Shown: positions 48,563 through 58,504 of the stretch, piece by piece | Layout: each line of letters begins with the position of its first letter | Numbering within the stretch: position 1 is the stretch's first letter | Assembly (NCBI GenBank): GCA_044375275.1 | Contig: JBILMZ010000001.1 | Coordinates: 1 to 64,000 of the forward strand | Direction: 5' to 3' | DNA from: SZUA-430 sp044375275 | GTDB lineage: Bacteria; Pseudomonadota; Alphaproteobacteria; Micropepsales; Micropepsaceae | DNA length: 64,000 nt | Made by a program: the position numbers and the translations under genes | Notes under the pieces: generated by a model | Database searches by the model: none | What the model was told of the DNA's origin: nothing | The model's input: only the letters and a program-made list of their open reading frames with translations

Positions 48563-48586
48563 TATTCCAGTCCTGGTCATCGAAGC

Positions 48587-49240
48587 ATGAGCGAACGCGT
48601 CGCTGTCATTGACTATGGGTCCGGCAATCTTCGTTCCGTTGAGAAAGCGCTTCAGCGTGCCGTTTCGGATTCAGGGCTAGCCTGCTCGATCATTGTGACC
48701 AGCGAGCCTGAGGTCGTAAGGTCTGCTGACCGTATTGTTCTGCCGGGTGTTGGCGCCTTTGCAGACTGCATGTCGGGATTGCTCGGTATTGCCGGGATGG
48801 CCGATACTCTCTCAGAAAGCGTGCAGCAGCGGGGCAAGCCCTTTCTCGGCATCTGTGTCGGCATGCAACTCATGGCTGATGCGGGTCATGAACATGGCAG
48901 TTGTGCCGGCCTCGGATGGATTGCTGGTGAGGTCGTTCGACTGACGCCTTCACCCGCCGCGCTTAAAGTCCCCCATATGGGCTGGAACGAGGTGCGTGTG
49001 ACCTCTGATCATTCGGTACTAGCGAATATGGGCCGTGATCCGGGTGCACACGCCTATTTCGTTCACAGCTACCAGTTCAAGTGCCGCTCGCCGGCGCATG
49101 TGCTTGCCACGTCTGATTATGGGGGCATGGTGACGGCTGCTGTCGGACGGGACAACGTCATTGGTACACAGTTCCACCCCGAGAAGAGCCAGGCCGCAGG
49201 TCTGAAGCTGCTGGAGAACTTCATGCGGTGGCGACCGTGA
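48587..49240 (+). CDS. hisH: Imidazole glycerol phosphate synthase glutaminase HisH
   Basis: 217 residues. Class I glutaminase supplying ammonia to His[28 protein letters not shown] and the nucleophile Cys in [13 protein letters not shown], the His-Glu pair in QFHPEKSQ (about 190). Its stop overlaps the likely hisA start (GTGA). Confidence 0.96.
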   Translation: MSERVAVIDYGSGNLRSVEKALQRAVSDSGLACSIIVTSEPEVVRSADRIVLPGVGAFADCMSGLLGIAGMADTLSESVQQRGKPFLGICVGMQLMADAGHEHGSCAGLGWIAGEVVRLTPSPAALKVPHMGWNEVRVTSDHSVLANMGRDPGAHAYFVHSYQFKCRSPAHVLATSDYGGMVTAAVGRDNVIGTQFHPEKSQAAGLKLLENFMRWRP

Positions 49241-49968
49241 TCCTCTTCCCTGCAATTGACCTGAAGGGTGGGGCCTGTGTGCGCCTCGTGCGCGGCGACA
49301 TGGATAGCGCGACAGTTTTCAACGACGATCCGGGAGAGCAGGCCGCGCTCTTTGCGAGGCAGGGCTTTCGGTGGATCCATGTGGTGGACCTGGACGGGGC
49401 TGTTTCGGGCAAGAGCGTCAATACCGATGCCATCCGGCGCATTCTCGGGGCGGCGTCGCTGCCGGTGCAGCTGGGTGGCGGCATACGCAGTCTGGCTGCG
49501 ATCGAACACTGGCTTGGTACGGGTGTGAAGCGCGTCATCCTGGGTACGGTTGCAGTGACGAATGCGGAACTGGTGCGGGAAGCTGCTCGACGCTTTCCGG
49601 GTCAGGTTGCCGTCGGCATTGATGCACGCGAAGGACGCGTGGCGATCCAGGGGTGGGGCGAAGGAACAGATGTCAGTGCCGTGGCACTGGCCCGACAATT
49701 CGAAGACGCTGGCGTTTCCGCCATCATCTACACAGACATTGCGCGGGACGGAACGGGGCTTGGCCTCAACGTCGAGGAGACGTGTGCTGTCGCCAGCGCT
49801 GTGTCTGTTCCCGTGATTGCGAGTGGCGGCATTGGCAGCCTTTCGGATCTCGAAGCCCTCAAGCAGGCGCGGCACGCGAACATTGCCGGCGCCATTTGTG
49901 GACGTGCGCTCTATGACGGACGCCTCGACCCTGTGCAGGCCCTTGCGCTGATGGAAGGGCGAAGCTGA
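49237..49968 (+). CDS. hisA: Phosphoribosylformimino-5-aminoimidazole carboxamide ribotide isomerase
   Basis: 243 residues if the GTG at 49237 is used ([12 protein letters not shown]... is the family start); the GTG at 49228 adds three residues. TIM barrel with the N-terminal catalytic Asp in PAIDLKGG, the first phosphate site QLGGGIRSL, and [18 protein letters not shown] plus [13 protein letters not shown] for the second half. Overlaps hisF by one base (TGATG). Confidence 0.95.
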   Translation: MILFPAIDLKGGACVRLVRGDMDSATVFNDDPGEQAALFARQGFRWIHVVDLDGAVSGKSVNTDAIRRILGAASLPVQLGGGIRSLAAIEHWLGTGVKRVILGTVAVTNAELVREAARRFPGQVAVGIDAREGRVAIQGWGEGTDVSAVALARQFEDAGVSAIIYTDIARDGTGLGLNVEETCAVASAVSVPVIASGGIGSLSDLEALKQARHANIAGAICGRALYDGRLDPVQALALMEGRS

Positions 49969-50732
49969 TGCTGAAGGCGCGTGTCATTCCCTGCCTTGAC
50001 GTCAAGGATGGAAGGGTGGTGAAGGGCGTTCGCTTCGAGAGCCTGCGCGACGCCGGCGATCCGGTTGAGGCTGCTCGCGCCTATGATGCAGCGGGCGCAG
50101 ATGAACTCTGCTTTCTCGACATTACTGCCAGTCATGAGCAGCGTGGTGTTCTTCTGGATGTTGTCCGGCACACGGCGGATGTGTGCTTCATGCCACTTAC
50201 CGTCGGGGGAGGGGTGCGTACGCTTGACGACATGCGGGCGCTGCTTCTTGCCGGCGCTGACAAGGTTTCCATCAATACCGCAGCGGTCCAGCGGCGGGAG
50301 ATCGTCAAGGAAGCAGCGGAGAAGTTCGGTTCGCAGCTCGTCGTGGTTGCCATTGACGCACGACGGACATCAGCCGGGCGCCATGAGATCTTCACCCATG
50401 GTGGACGCAACGGGACTGGCATCGATGCCGTCGCCTTTGCGCAGGAAGTGGTGTCGCTGGGTGCCGGAGAAATCCTGCTCACATCCATGGACCGGGATGG
50501 GACCCGGGAAGGGTATGACCTCGAGCTTACGCGGGCGATCGCAGATGCCGTGAGTGTGCCTGTGATTGCCAGTGGCGGGGTCGGGCATGTCGACCACCTC
50601 GTTGATGGCATCAAGCTGGGTCACGCCAGCGCCGTGCTCGCCGCATCCATTTTTCATTTTGGCGAAGTTTCCATCGCCGCTGCCAAGGCGCGGATGCGTG
50701 CAAGTGGTATTGCTGTCAGGCTGGAGAATTAA
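49968..50732 (+). CDS. hisF: Imidazole glycerol phosphate synthase cyclase HisF
   Basis: 254 residues. Partner of HisH making imidazole glycerol phosphate and AICAR. Catalytic Asp in [17 protein letters not shown] (D11) and [15 protein letters not shown]; phosphate sites VGGGVRTL and [13 protein letters not shown]. The C-terminus ends at a normal length. The ribosome site lies in hisA. Confidence 0.97.
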   Translation: MLKARVIPCLDVKDGRVVKGVRFESLRDAGDPVEAARAYDAAGADELCFLDITASHEQRGVLLDVVRHTADVCFMPLTVGGGVRTLDDMRALLLAGADKVSINTAAVQRREIVKEAAEKFGSQLVVVAIDARRTSAGRHEIFTHGGRNGTGIDAVAFAQEVVSLGAGEILLTSMDRDGTREGYDLELTRAIADAVSVPVIASGGVGHVDHLVDGIKLGHASAVLAASIFHFGEVSIAAAKARMRASGIAVRLEN

Positions 50733-50735
50733 TGG

Positions 50736-50744
50736 TTATCCACA
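50736..50744. other. Exact DnaA box after hisF
   Basis: TTATCCACA is a full match to the DnaA-box consensus, four bases after the hisF stop, with no coding role. It is about 14 kb from the proposed origin. No cluster of further boxes around it. Confidence 0.4.
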
Positions 50745-50905
50745 GCCACTAAAAGATGCGCTGCTGCCGGTTTCCTATCGCAAGATGCTGCGTTCGTGAC
50801 ATTTTCATGAATGAAAGATGACAATTGCGCAAAGGTGGCGTGCCGCTGACTATGGCCATTGTAGACGCAGCGTCCATTTCAAACGTTCATTGGGTTTGCC
50901 TTTGC

Positions 50906-52468
50906 ATGCATCAGGAAACAGAGCTCAAATTCGTGGGTACCGAAGATGCGATGGCAGCGCTTCGTCAGTCCGGTGAATTGCTGGAACTGGCGGGAACGCG
51001 TCGGGCGCGAACGATGGTCAGGCGTGCCGTGTATTTCGACTCCGCTGATCATCTGCTCAGGAAAGCCGGCTATGTGCTGCGGGTGCGCAATGAAGGAAAC
51101 TCGTACTCCCAGACCCTTAAGCACCTTGGATCCGGAGAGCTCGTCACACGCCCTGAATTCAAGTCTGACGTGTCGAATGTCCGACCCGAGCTTGATGCCA
51201 TTCCCGACAGCCGCGTTCGCTGGCGGATCACACATCTTTTGAAGGACAAGAAGCTCGAGCCGATCTTCGAGGTGGATACCCGCCGCACCAAGATCCTTCT
51301 GATGCCCAAGCGCAATGTGGAAATCGAGGCGGCCTTTGACTCTGGCGAGATCCGACTGGCTGACGGCTCCCGTCGCAGCACGCCGATCAGCGAGTTTGAA
51401 GTAGAGCTTCTGCGTGGCGGCGTTGATGAGCTGTTCTCGGTTGCGCGACGCCTCACCAAAGATTTGCCTCTGACGCTATCCGTCCTTTCAAAGCCGGACA
51501 GAGGGTTTCGGCTCGCTCGAAACGAAGAGCGCCAAGCTTACCATTCGACAGGCGTTCAGCTGAAGACGTCGACCAGCGCCGACGATGCGGTTTCTGCCAT
51601 CATCAGTGAGTGTCTGCATCACCTCCTGAACAATTTTGAAGTCGTTCAGGCTGGAGGTGAGGCAGAAGGCATTCATCAAATGCGCGTGGCGCTGCGCAAG
51701 CTGCGGGTTGCGCTGTCGTTACTGTCGCCCGAGCAGAGAGCGCCGCTAGCCGGGTTGGCGGCGCAAGCGCGCGACGTGGCAAGGGTGCTTGGTGACGGAC
51801 GCGACTACGACGTGCTGCTGACAGACATGACTTTTCCGGTCGCCAAAAAGCTGGGAAAGGATGGCGAGTTTTCGCGCCTGGTGCTTGCAATCGAGGCGCG
51901 GCGGGCCAGGAACCAGGAGGCGATCAGAGCCTGTCTATCGTCACCGAGCTTCCGGTCCTTTGTTGTCGAGGTTGCAGCGGTCACTTACCAGCGGCCCTGG
52001 CTTTCAAATGCTTCCATGCACAGCACGATGGAATCCGATGTATCGTCTTTTGCACGGCGGCAAGTTCACCGGCGCATCTCCCAGTCAAGCAAGGCTGTCC
52101 TCAAGTCGGGCAAACTCAAAACAGCCGAAATGCATGCACTTCGGATCAAGCTTAAGAAGCTGCGCTACACAACCGAGTTCTTCGAAACCGTACTTCCCAA
52201 ACGATCCGCGCGCGGATTGCTCAAGCCCATTTCCCGGCTTCAGACGATGCTCGGCAAAATGAATGATGCGGTGGTGACACGTACGCTTATTCGCGACCTG
52301 CTGTCGGAGCAGAGGGTGGGGGAGGATGCTTCCGCGCTTGCCCTTGCAGGCGGACTGCTCATCGGATGGCATGGCCGGCGCGGGGTAGAGAAACGCACCC
52401 GAGCGCGCAAGCTGCTGCGCAAGCTTGTCAGGTCGGATGCGTTCCGAAAATTTGACTCACACATTTAG
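50906..52468 (+). CDS. CYTH-CHAD protein (inorganic polyphosphate-linked)
   Basis: 520 residues from ATG 50906, which begins the CYTH domain; the frame opens at TTG 50825 and an ATG at 50852 is also possible. CYTH half (1-210): ETELKF (ExExK metal motif), RRAVYFDSADHLLRKAGYVLRVR, FEVDTRRTKI and ISEFEVELLRG. CHAD half (250-515): EGIHQMRVALRKLRVALSLL and MHALRIKLKKLRYTTEFFE. CYTH enzymes hydrolyse tripolyphosphate or make cAMP/thiamine triphosphate derivatives; the CHAD helix bundle binds polyphosphate. The 3' end overlaps the convergent glutamine-synthetase-like gene by 12 bases. Confidence 0.85.
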   Translation: MHQETELKFVGTEDAMAALRQSGELLELAGTRRARTMVRRAVYFDSADHLLRKAGYVLRVRNEGNSYSQTLKHLGSGELVTRPEFKSDVSNVRPELDAIPDSRVRWRITHLLKDKKLEPIFEVDTRRTKILLMPKRNVEIEAAFDSGEIRLADGSRRSTPISEFEVELLRGGVDELFSVARRLTKDLPLTLSVLSKPDRGFRLARNEERQAYHSTGVQLKTSTSADDAVSAIISECLHHLLNNFEVVQAGGEAEGIHQMRVALRKLRVALSLLSPEQRAPLAGLAAQARDVARVLGDGRDYDVLLTDMTFPVAKKLGKDGEFSRLVLAIEARRARNQEAIRACLSSPSFRSFVVEVAAVTYQRPWLSNASMHSTMESDVSSFARRQVHRRISQSSKAVLKSGKLKTAEMHALRIKLKKLRYTTEFFETVLPKRSARGLLKPISRLQTMLGKMNDAVVTRTLIRDLLSEQRVGEDASALALAGGLLIGWHGRRGVEKRTRARKLLRKLVRSDAFRKFDSHI

Positions 52469-53812
52469 CAGCAGATGCTGTCTCTCCCAGGGGCTGATGA
52501 CCTGCTGGTATGCATCATGTTCCGAAGCCTTGACGTCAGAATACAGGTCAACAAAACTTGCCCCGAGTACTTCCCTGAGGTCGGCTGAGCCCCGGAAGCG
52601 CTGTATGGCGTCCAGAAGATGACGTGGCAACTGGTACTTCATTGATTCATAGGCATTGCCTTCCATCGGCTTTGTCGGCGTCAGGTTCTGCGTCATGCCC
52701 AGGTACCCGCAAGCCAGTGTCGAGGCGATTGCAAGATATGGATTGGAGTCTGCGCCGGGCACGCGGTTTTCTATTCTCCGGCTCTTCTGTTCCGATTCAG
52801 GAACACGCAGCCCGACGGTGCGATTCTCATGTCCCCAGTGCGTGTTCACCGGGGCTGACAGGTAGCGAACCAGGCGTCGATAGGAGTTCACGTAGGGAGC
52901 TATGAGCGGCATGGATGCCGGCAAGTATTTCTGAAGGCCAGCGATGTAGGCCAGAAACAGGCGTGTGTCCTTGCCGTTCTTGTTGGAGAACAGGTTCCTT
53001 CCGGTGCGCGCGTCCACGATGCTCTGGTGGATGTGCATCGCACTTCCCGGCTCCTGCTCGTAGGGCTTGGCCATGAAGGTTGCATAGATATCGTGGCGCA
53101 AGGCGGCCTGCCGTACGGTGCGCTTGAACAGGAAGGTCTGATCGGCGAGCTGGAGCGGATCGCCGTGGTAGAAGTTGATTTCGCACTGCGCGACGCCTTC
53201 CTCATGGATGAGGCTGTCGATGCCGATCTCCTGTGCTTCGCAGTAGTCGTAAACGTCCTCGAACATTGGGTCGAATTCATTTACAGCGTCGATCGCGTAA
53301 GCCTGACGGCCCGTCTGCGGCCGGCCTGACTTGCCGGCGGGAGGCAAGAGCGGATAGTCCGGATCAATGTTCTTCTGTGCCAGATAGAATTCGAGCTCTG
53401 GCGCCACGACCGGTCGCCAGTTCCTTTCCTTGAACCGCGCCAGAAGATCCTTCAGCACCTGCCGCGGAGCATGCGGGTTTGGCTTTCCCTTGCGATCCAC
53501 ACAATCACAGACCACCTGCGCCGTAGGTTCCCGGTACCAGGGCACCACGCAAATCGTATCTGCGTCCGGCACAAGGATCATGTCGGGAGCCTGATAGGAC
53601 AGTTTTTCGGTTTCGGCGTCGGCGCCGGTCACCATTTGTCCAAACACGCTTTCAGGCAGTCGCAGCGTGTCGTTGTCCAGGCCTGACAGGAATTTGCTGG
53701 TCGGCAAAATCTTGCCGCGTGCAATTCCAGCCATGTCGGGTACCAGCAGCTCGACTTCCGTGATGCGACGCTCCTTGAGCCACTCTTTCAGTTCTGCCCT
53801 GTTTCGTGTCAT
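52457..53812 (-). CDS. Glutamine synthetase family protein (gamma-glutamylpolyamine synthetase type)
   Basis: 451 residues from ATG 53810-53812, at which the family N-terminus (AELKEWLKERRITEVELLVPDMAG) begins; the frame is open 105 bases further but without support. GS catalytic blocks: APELEFYLAQ, CEINFYHGD, GSAMHIHQSI and ENRTVGLRVPESEQKSRRIENR, plus N-terminal GKILPTSKF. It lacks features needed to call it GlnA; the neighbour with a glutamine-hydrolase (PuuD-like) domain suggests polyamine or gamma-glutamyl metabolism. ATGA overlap with that gene. Confidence 0.85.
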   Translation of the reverse strand: MTRNRAELKEWLKERRITEVELLVPDMAGIARGKILPTSKFLSGLDNDTLRLPESVFGQMVTGADAETEKLSYQAPDMILVPDADTICVVPWYREPTAQVVCDCVDRKGKPNPHAPRQVLKDLLARFKERNWRPVVAPELEFYLAQKNIDPDYPLLPPAGKSGRPQTGRQAYAIDAVNEFDPMFEDVYDYCEAQEIGIDSLIHEEGVAQCEINFYHGDPLQLADQTFLFKRTVRQAALRHDIYATFMAKPYEQEPGSAMHIHQSIVDARTGRNLFSNKNGKDTRLFLAYIAGLQKYLPASMPLIAPYVNSYRRLVRYLSAPVNTHWGHENRTVGLRVPESEQKSRRIENRVPGADSNPYLAIASTLACGYLGMTQNLTPTKPMEGNAYESMKYQLPRHLLDAIQRFRGSADLREVLGASFVDLYSDVKASEHDAYQQVISPWERQHLLLNV

Positions 53813-54579
53813 GGACGCCCCCCGTCCGATAGTGCTTGCGTGTTCAATGCCTGTCCAAATGCCTGCAGAAGGCCGGTCGAAAACCTGTCCTCCCAGTACT
53901 TCCACTCCGGGTGCCATTGCACGCCGAGTGCGAAGGTCTTCGCCTGTGTCGGGCGAATGGCTTCGATGGTGCCGTCTGACGCCCAGGCCTCAACAGTGAG
54001 GCCCTCTCCGAGGCGGTCCACTCCCTGGCCATGCAGCGAGTTCACTCGGATGGAATGACTGCCGGCGATGCGTCTCAGGAGGCCGCCATCCACGAGTTCG
54101 ATTTCATGGGCAGGCGCGTACTGGACATCCAGTGATGCCGTCTTGTCTTCCCTGTGGTCGAAGCGGCCGGGGGCTTCCTCCAGATGCTGGTGAAGTGAAC
54201 CGCCGAACGCCACATTCATTTCCTGAAACCCGCGGCACACTGCAAAGAACGGCTTGCCGAGGTCGATGACCTTGCGAATGAGCGGGATGCTGGTTGCGTC
54301 CCGGCGCGTATCCTGTAGCACATTCGCCCTGGGCTCGACGCCGCCATAGATCGTTGGTGACACGTTGGATGGTGATCCTGTCAGGAAAACGCCATCAACC
54401 GTTTCGAGGATCTCGTCCAGCGACAGGGGATCCTGCAGTACCGGGATCAGCACGGGCAGGGCGCCGGCGCCATCGCGTACGGCGTTTATGTACTTCTCGC
54501 CAACCGCATGAAACGGATGCGGCCCGATCATCCTGTGGTCACAGGGTATGCCGACAACTGGTCTTTTCTTCCGGGTCAT
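53809..54579 (-). CDS. PuuD-like gamma-glutamyl hydrolase (class I glutamine amidotransferase)
   Basis: 256 residues. Catalytic Cys in FFAVCRGFQEMNVAFGG (about 105), His-Glu pair in LGVQWHPEWKYWEDR near the C-terminus and the family start RPVVGIPCDHRMIGPHPFHAV. PuuD releases 4-aminobutyrate from gamma-glutamyl-GABA. Its end is coupled to the start of the GS-like gene by a four-base overlap; no putrescine oxidase is in the window. Confidence 0.85.
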   Translation of the reverse strand: MTRKKRPVVGIPCDHRMIGPHPFHAVGEKYINAVRDGAGALPVLIPVLQDPLSLDEILETVDGVFLTGSPSNVSPTIYGGVEPRANVLQDTRRDATSIPLIRKVIDLGKPFFAVCRGFQEMNVAFGGSLHQHLEEAPGRFDHREDKTASLDVQYAPAHEIELVDGGLLRRIAGSHSIRVNSLHGQGVDRLGEGLTVEAWASDGTIEAIRPTQAKTFALGVQWHPEWKYWEDRFSTGLLQAFGQALNTQALSDGGRP

Positions 54580-54627
54580 GTGCCATCGCTAGCACCGCCC
54601 CTGAGACTGCAGCAAGGCGCGGCGGGA

Positions 54628-55242
54628 TTAATCGTCTTTTCGGCCAAAACGGTCGACGTCACGCAAAACGAACAGTTCTGGTGACAGCTGGATTTCCGTC
54701 TGCGGGCCCTTCAGCGCAATCATAGTCTGCAAGCCTTGAGCATCGGTAATGATCCACTGGGCGATTTCGATCGAGGGATACCTGAATATCAGGGTTACCT
54801 GACCCTTAAGGGGACCGGACTTTTCCGTGGCTGTCACCCGCAAGGCGCCTGCCTGGCGTTCAACGGCCGTGACGCGCGGGTCTTTCGTGAGGTCAATGTT
54901 TTCCTTGAGAATTATGTTTAACGGGTTCTCAATCAGCGGGTACCGGTCGACCGTGCGCAGCTTGCTGTTGGCCACGGCGATGGTCACGCCGTCCGACACG
55001 ATCAGGTAGGGGCTGGGCGGGGCATATTCAAAACGGAGCCGTCCCGGCTTGCGCGCATAGACGACGCCCTGGTCCAGCTCTCCGTTCGGTCCAACCTGCA
55101 CAAAACTGGATTTCAGGGAGGTGATGGCGTTCAGGTACGCGGAGACCTTGGCCAGATCGGCCAGATCCTGCGGCTTCACGGGGGCAGCCTGGGCGCTTGT
55201 CGTTAACGCGAGAACGGCAACGAGGAGAAATGCTCTGAACAT
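54628..55242 (-). CDS. lolA: Outer-membrane lipoprotein carrier LolA-family protein
   Basis: 204 residues; signal peptide MFRAFLLVAVLALTTSAQA, followed by LADLAKVSAYLNAITSLKSSFVQ, a family N-terminus, and GRLRFEYAPPSPYLIVSDGVTIAV, the beta-strand pair of the unclosed barrel. Binds lipoproteins from LolCDE. The gene lies close to ftsK, as in other alphaproteobacteria. Confidence 0.9.
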   Translation of the reverse strand: MFRAFLLVAVLALTTSAQAAPVKPQDLADLAKVSAYLNAITSLKSSFVQVGPNGELDQGVVYARKPGRLRFEYAPPSPYLIVSDGVTIAVANSKLRTVDRYPLIENPLNIILKENIDLTKDPRVTAVERQAGALRVTATEKSGPLKGQVTLIFRYPSIEIAQWIITDAQGLQTMIALKGPQTEIQLSPELFVLRDVDRFGRKDD

Positions 55243-55396
55243 GGGATTCGGGTTTCCGGCAGGGGTTCGGGGCGCGATCTAGACGGGAACTGTGTCAAAA
55301 GGAAGGATAACCGCAGGGGGCAAATCTCGTCTACACTGCTGGCGGTGGGGGGTTGCCATTAATTCAACGAAATGATTGGCAGCGGGGCAGGGAAGC

Positions 55397-56008
55397 ATGA
55401 TCGATATCTTGCAGCAGCTGGTCACAGATCCGGCCGGTCCATTCGGGCTGAAGGAAGAGTTTCTGCAGAATGCGCTGGTGGAAGCGGCCGGGTTCGTTCT
55501 GGGCGCCCTGTTTTTTTCCATCCTCATTCCGGTTGTCATTGATGTCCGGCAAAACCTCAGATGGCGTCCGGCACGACAAAACCTGGGGCAGGAACTGGTG
55601 CTACTGCACGTAGAGTTCGGCGACGCCCTGTCGCACTTCGTGCATTCTCCGGAAGGTCCTGCACGCGTGCGCGCCGCGGACGCCGTTGATCATGCCTTCA
55701 GGGCGATACCGGCGATGACGGGTCTTTTCGGCTATGCGCTGACGGCCCGCATCTCGAGAGAGGTGAATGACTACATGCGCATCCTGCGCGGGATCCGGGA
55801 TTGGGCGCACAAGGCTGCCCATCCTGAAGACAGCACCTTTGCTTCTGCTGAGCGCAGGGTTGTTCAAAGCCGGACCATGTTCGAAATGGCGAACGCCGAG
55901 TTTGCTGAAGTGATGAGCGTGCTCGGCGTAAAGGGATTCAAGGACGTGCGCTGGCCCGACGAACTCATCGAGGAATTGATGAAGGCCTTCGATGCGTCGC
56001 GATCCTGA
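55397..56008 (+). CDS. Membrane-anchored helical protein of unknown function
   Basis: 203 residues from ATG 55397, which follows a GGGGCAGGG site. One hydrophobic segment (about 28-46, VEAAGFVLGALFFSILIPVVI) near the N-terminus, then a long helical cytoplasmic or periplasmic part with RVRAADAVDHAFRAIPAM, LTARISREVNDYMRIL and RVVQSRTMFEMANAEF. No motif recognised. It is transcribed rightward between leftward lolA and ftsK, with 30 bases to the convergent ftsK stop. Confidence 0.7.
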   Translation: MIDILQQLVTDPAGPFGLKEEFLQNALVEAAGFVLGALFFSILIPVVIDVRQNLRWRPARQNLGQELVLLHVEFGDALSHFVHSPEGPARVRAADAVDHAFRAIPAMTGLFGYALTARISREVNDYMRILRGIRDWAHKAAHPEDSTFASAERRVVQSRTMFEMANAEFAEVMSVLGVKGFKDVRWPDELIEELMKAFDASRS

Positions 56009-56038
56009 ACACGCGACGCATCGGACTTGTGGTGAGGG

Positions 56039-58504
56039 CTAGTCGCCGCGCCCCGAGTGATCGCTGATGAGGATCTCCCGCTTCCCGGCGTGATTGGGTG
56101 CCGAGATGACGCCTTCCTCTTCCATCTTCTCGATGATCCGGGCGGCCCGATTGTAGCCGATCTGAAGCCTGCGCTGGATGTACGACGTGGAGACCTTCCG
56201 GTCGCGCGCGATGATTGCCACGGCCTGATCATAAAGATCGTCGCCACTGCCTTCACCTTCGCCTTCAAGCAGGCCCGCTGCCTCGGGTTCTTCCGGCTCT
56301 TCCGTGATCGCGTCGAGGTAGGACGGTTCGCCCTGTGTCTTGAGGTACTTCACAACGGCTTCGACTTCATCATCGGACACGAAGGGGCCGTGGACGCGGC
56401 GGATGCGGCCGCCGCCTTCCATGAGCAACATGTCGCCCTGACCGAGCAGCTGTTCAGCACCCTGTTCGCCGAGAATGGTCCGGCTGTCGATCTTGGACGT
56501 TACCTGGAAGGAGATGCGTGTCGGGAAGTTTGCCTTGATCGTGCCCGTGATGACGTCGACCGACGGACGCTGTGTGGCCGTGATGATATGGATACCGGCC
56601 GCGCGCGCCATCTGCGCCAGGCGCTGAACCGCGGCTTCGATGTCCTTGCCGGCAACCATCATCAGGTCTGCCATTTCGTCGACGATCACCACGATGTACG
56701 GCATGTGGTCGAGGGGGAGCGTTTCTTCCTCGTAAAGCGGTTCTCCCGTCTGGCTGTCGAAGCCGGTCTGGACCGTGCGCTTCAGGAGTTCGCCCTTTGA
56801 TTTCGCGCGGGAAATGCGTTCGTTGTAGCCCTTGATGTTGCGGACGCCGACTTTCGACATGCGGCGATAGCGATCTTCCATTTCGCGGACAGTCCACTTC
56901 AGCGCGACGATGGCTTTCTTGGGATCCGTGACGACGGGCGACAGGAGGTGCGGGATGCCGTCATAGGCGGAGAGTTCCAGCATCTTCGGGTCGATCATGA
57001 TCAGCTTGCACTGGTCCGGCGACAGCCGATAGAGCAGGGACAGGATCATGGTGTTGATGGCAACGGATTTTCCTGATCCCGTCGTACCTGCAATCAAGAG
57101 GTGGGGCATACGCGTCAGGTCTGCCACCACCGGTTCGCCGCCGATGTTCTTTCCAAGCGCGAGTACAAGGTCGACAGCCTCGCTGTCGTATTCCGGCGTC
57201 GACAGGAGGTCACGCAGAAGCACCTTTTCACGCTTCTGGTTCGGAAGCTCGATGCCGATGACATTTCGACCCGGGACTGCTGCCACGCGGGCCGAGACAG
57301 CGCTCATCGATCGGGCAATGTCGTCTGCAAGGGATATGACCCTGCTGGAGCGAATGCCCGCGGCCGGCTCGAATTCATAGAGTGTCACCACCGGACCCGG
57401 ACGAACCTGGGTGATCTGGCCCCGAACACCAAAGTCGGCCAGCACGCTCTCGAGCATTCTTGCATTCTGCTCGAGCGTTTCGTCCGACTCCTTGACGCCC
57501 TGGCTACCCTTGTTTTTTTCGAGCAGGTTGAGCGAAGGCAGCTGATACTCGGAGCGCGCATCGAGACGGAAGGCTGAAAGTGCGGAACGCTGTTCCGGCG
57601 CGGCGGTACGTGCCGGGTTCATGCGCATGACGCGCAGTTCCCGTGGCGTGGCGGTTGATGGCGCCACAGGTTCAACGATCGGAACCTGCTCTGCCACGGG
57701 TGCAATCGCAACCCTCGGTTCGAGCCTGGCTGCTGGCGCCACCGTGCGCCGCGGTGCCTGGAGCGAAGCAGTCATGCTGGCGATCGAGCGTGAAAGCGTA
57801 TCTGCGATGTTTCCGACCGGAATGGACGGCATGGTCAGCTGGAACGGGTTGAGGCCGATGGCCCAGGCCATAAGCATCGTCCCCAGGATCCCGGGAAGGA
57901 TGCTGGCAAAACCATCCGGCGTCGGAATTCCCAGCGAGCCGATGAAGCCCGACATGGTTTCAAACACTGTCAAGCCGACAGCGCCGCCGGCGCCTGCCTG
58001 CTGTTCCGAAAACGTCTCCATCGAGATGAGGCTTGCGCAGGTGGCCAGTGCGACCATTGCAAACACCCAGGAGGCCGAACGTGAGGCCAGCTTCAAGCCC
58101 ACGCGGCCATCGACGAGCCAGACACCCCACAGCAGGGGAGGGAGCACTGCAACCCAGCTGGCGATGCCAAAGGTCTGAAACAGCAAGTCCGCGATGGATG
58201 CGCCCCAGGGTCCCAATGCGTTCTGCGTTTCCAATGCGCTGGCATTGTTCCAGCTTGGATCATTCGCGTTATGCGTTGCGAGCGCGATCAGACATCCGAT
58301 CGCTGCGATGATCATCGACAGCCCGGTCAACCGAATGGTCAGACGATGCGCCGTCGTTGCAACTGCATCCCTCCATCCTGTCCATTCCTCAGGCAAGAGA
58401 GGAATCCTCTCGAACGAGGCGAAGGCACGTGAGACGGGATGGAAGTGACTCATTCTGTAACTCGCTGATTTGAGCTTGACCATCGCGCGCATTGCGCGCG
58501 TCAT
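56039..58504 (-). CDS. ftsK: DNA translocase FtsK
   Basis: 821 residues if ATG 58502-58504 is used (TGATG overlap with the aminotransferase); starts at 58483 or 58453 are also possible. Four membrane segments within about the first 190 residues, a linker (230-340), the motor domain with Walker A LLIAGTTGSGKSVAINTM, Walker B VVIVDEMADLMM and QRLAQMARAAGIHIITATQR, and the winged-helix gamma domain DLYDQAVAIIARDRKVSTSY with NRAARIIEKMEEEGVIS at the end, used to read KOPS. Acts at the septum in chromosome segregation. Confidence 0.95.
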   Translation of the reverse strand: MTRAMRAMVKLKSASYRMSHFHPVSRAFASFERIPLLPEEWTGWRDAVATTAHRLTIRLTGLSMIIAAIGCLIALATHNANDPSWNNASALETQNALGPWGASIADLLFQTFGIASWVAVLPPLLWGVWLVDGRVGLKLASRSASWVFAMVALATCASLISMETFSEQQAGAGGAVGLTVFETMSGFIGSLGIPTPDGFASILPGILGTMLMAWAIGLNPFQLTMPSIPVGNIADTLSRSIASMTASLQAPRRTVAPAARLEPRVAIAPVAEQVPIVEPVAPSTATPRELRVMRMNPARTAAPEQRSALSAFRLDARSEYQLPSLNLLEKNKGSQGVKESDETLEQNARMLESVLADFGVRGQITQVRPGPVVTLYEFEPAAGIRSSRVISLADDIARSMSAVSARVAAVPGRNVIGIELPNQKREKVLLRDLLSTPEYDSEAVDLVLALGKNIGGEPVVADLTRMPHLLIAGTTGSGKSVAINTMILSLLYRLSPDQCKLIMIDPKMLELSAYDGIPHLLSPVVTDPKKAIVALKWTVREMEDRYRRMSKVGVRNIKGYNERISRAKSKGELLKRTVQTGFDSQTGEPLYEEETLPLDHMPYIVVIVDEMADLMMVAGKDIEAAVQRLAQMARAAGIHIITATQRPSVDVITGTIKANFPTRISFQVTSKIDSRTILGEQGAEQLLGQGDMLLMEGGGRIRRVHGPFVSDDEVEAVVKYLKTQGEPSYLDAITEEPEEPEAAGLLEGEGEGSGDDLYDQAVAIIARDRKVSTSYIQRRLQIGYNRAARIIEKMEEEGVISAPNHAGKREILISDHSGRGD

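Noticed and set aside
55279..55579. Small minus-strand frames upstream of lolA
   Set aside because: They overlap the start of the supported membrane protein gene on the other strand and show no features.
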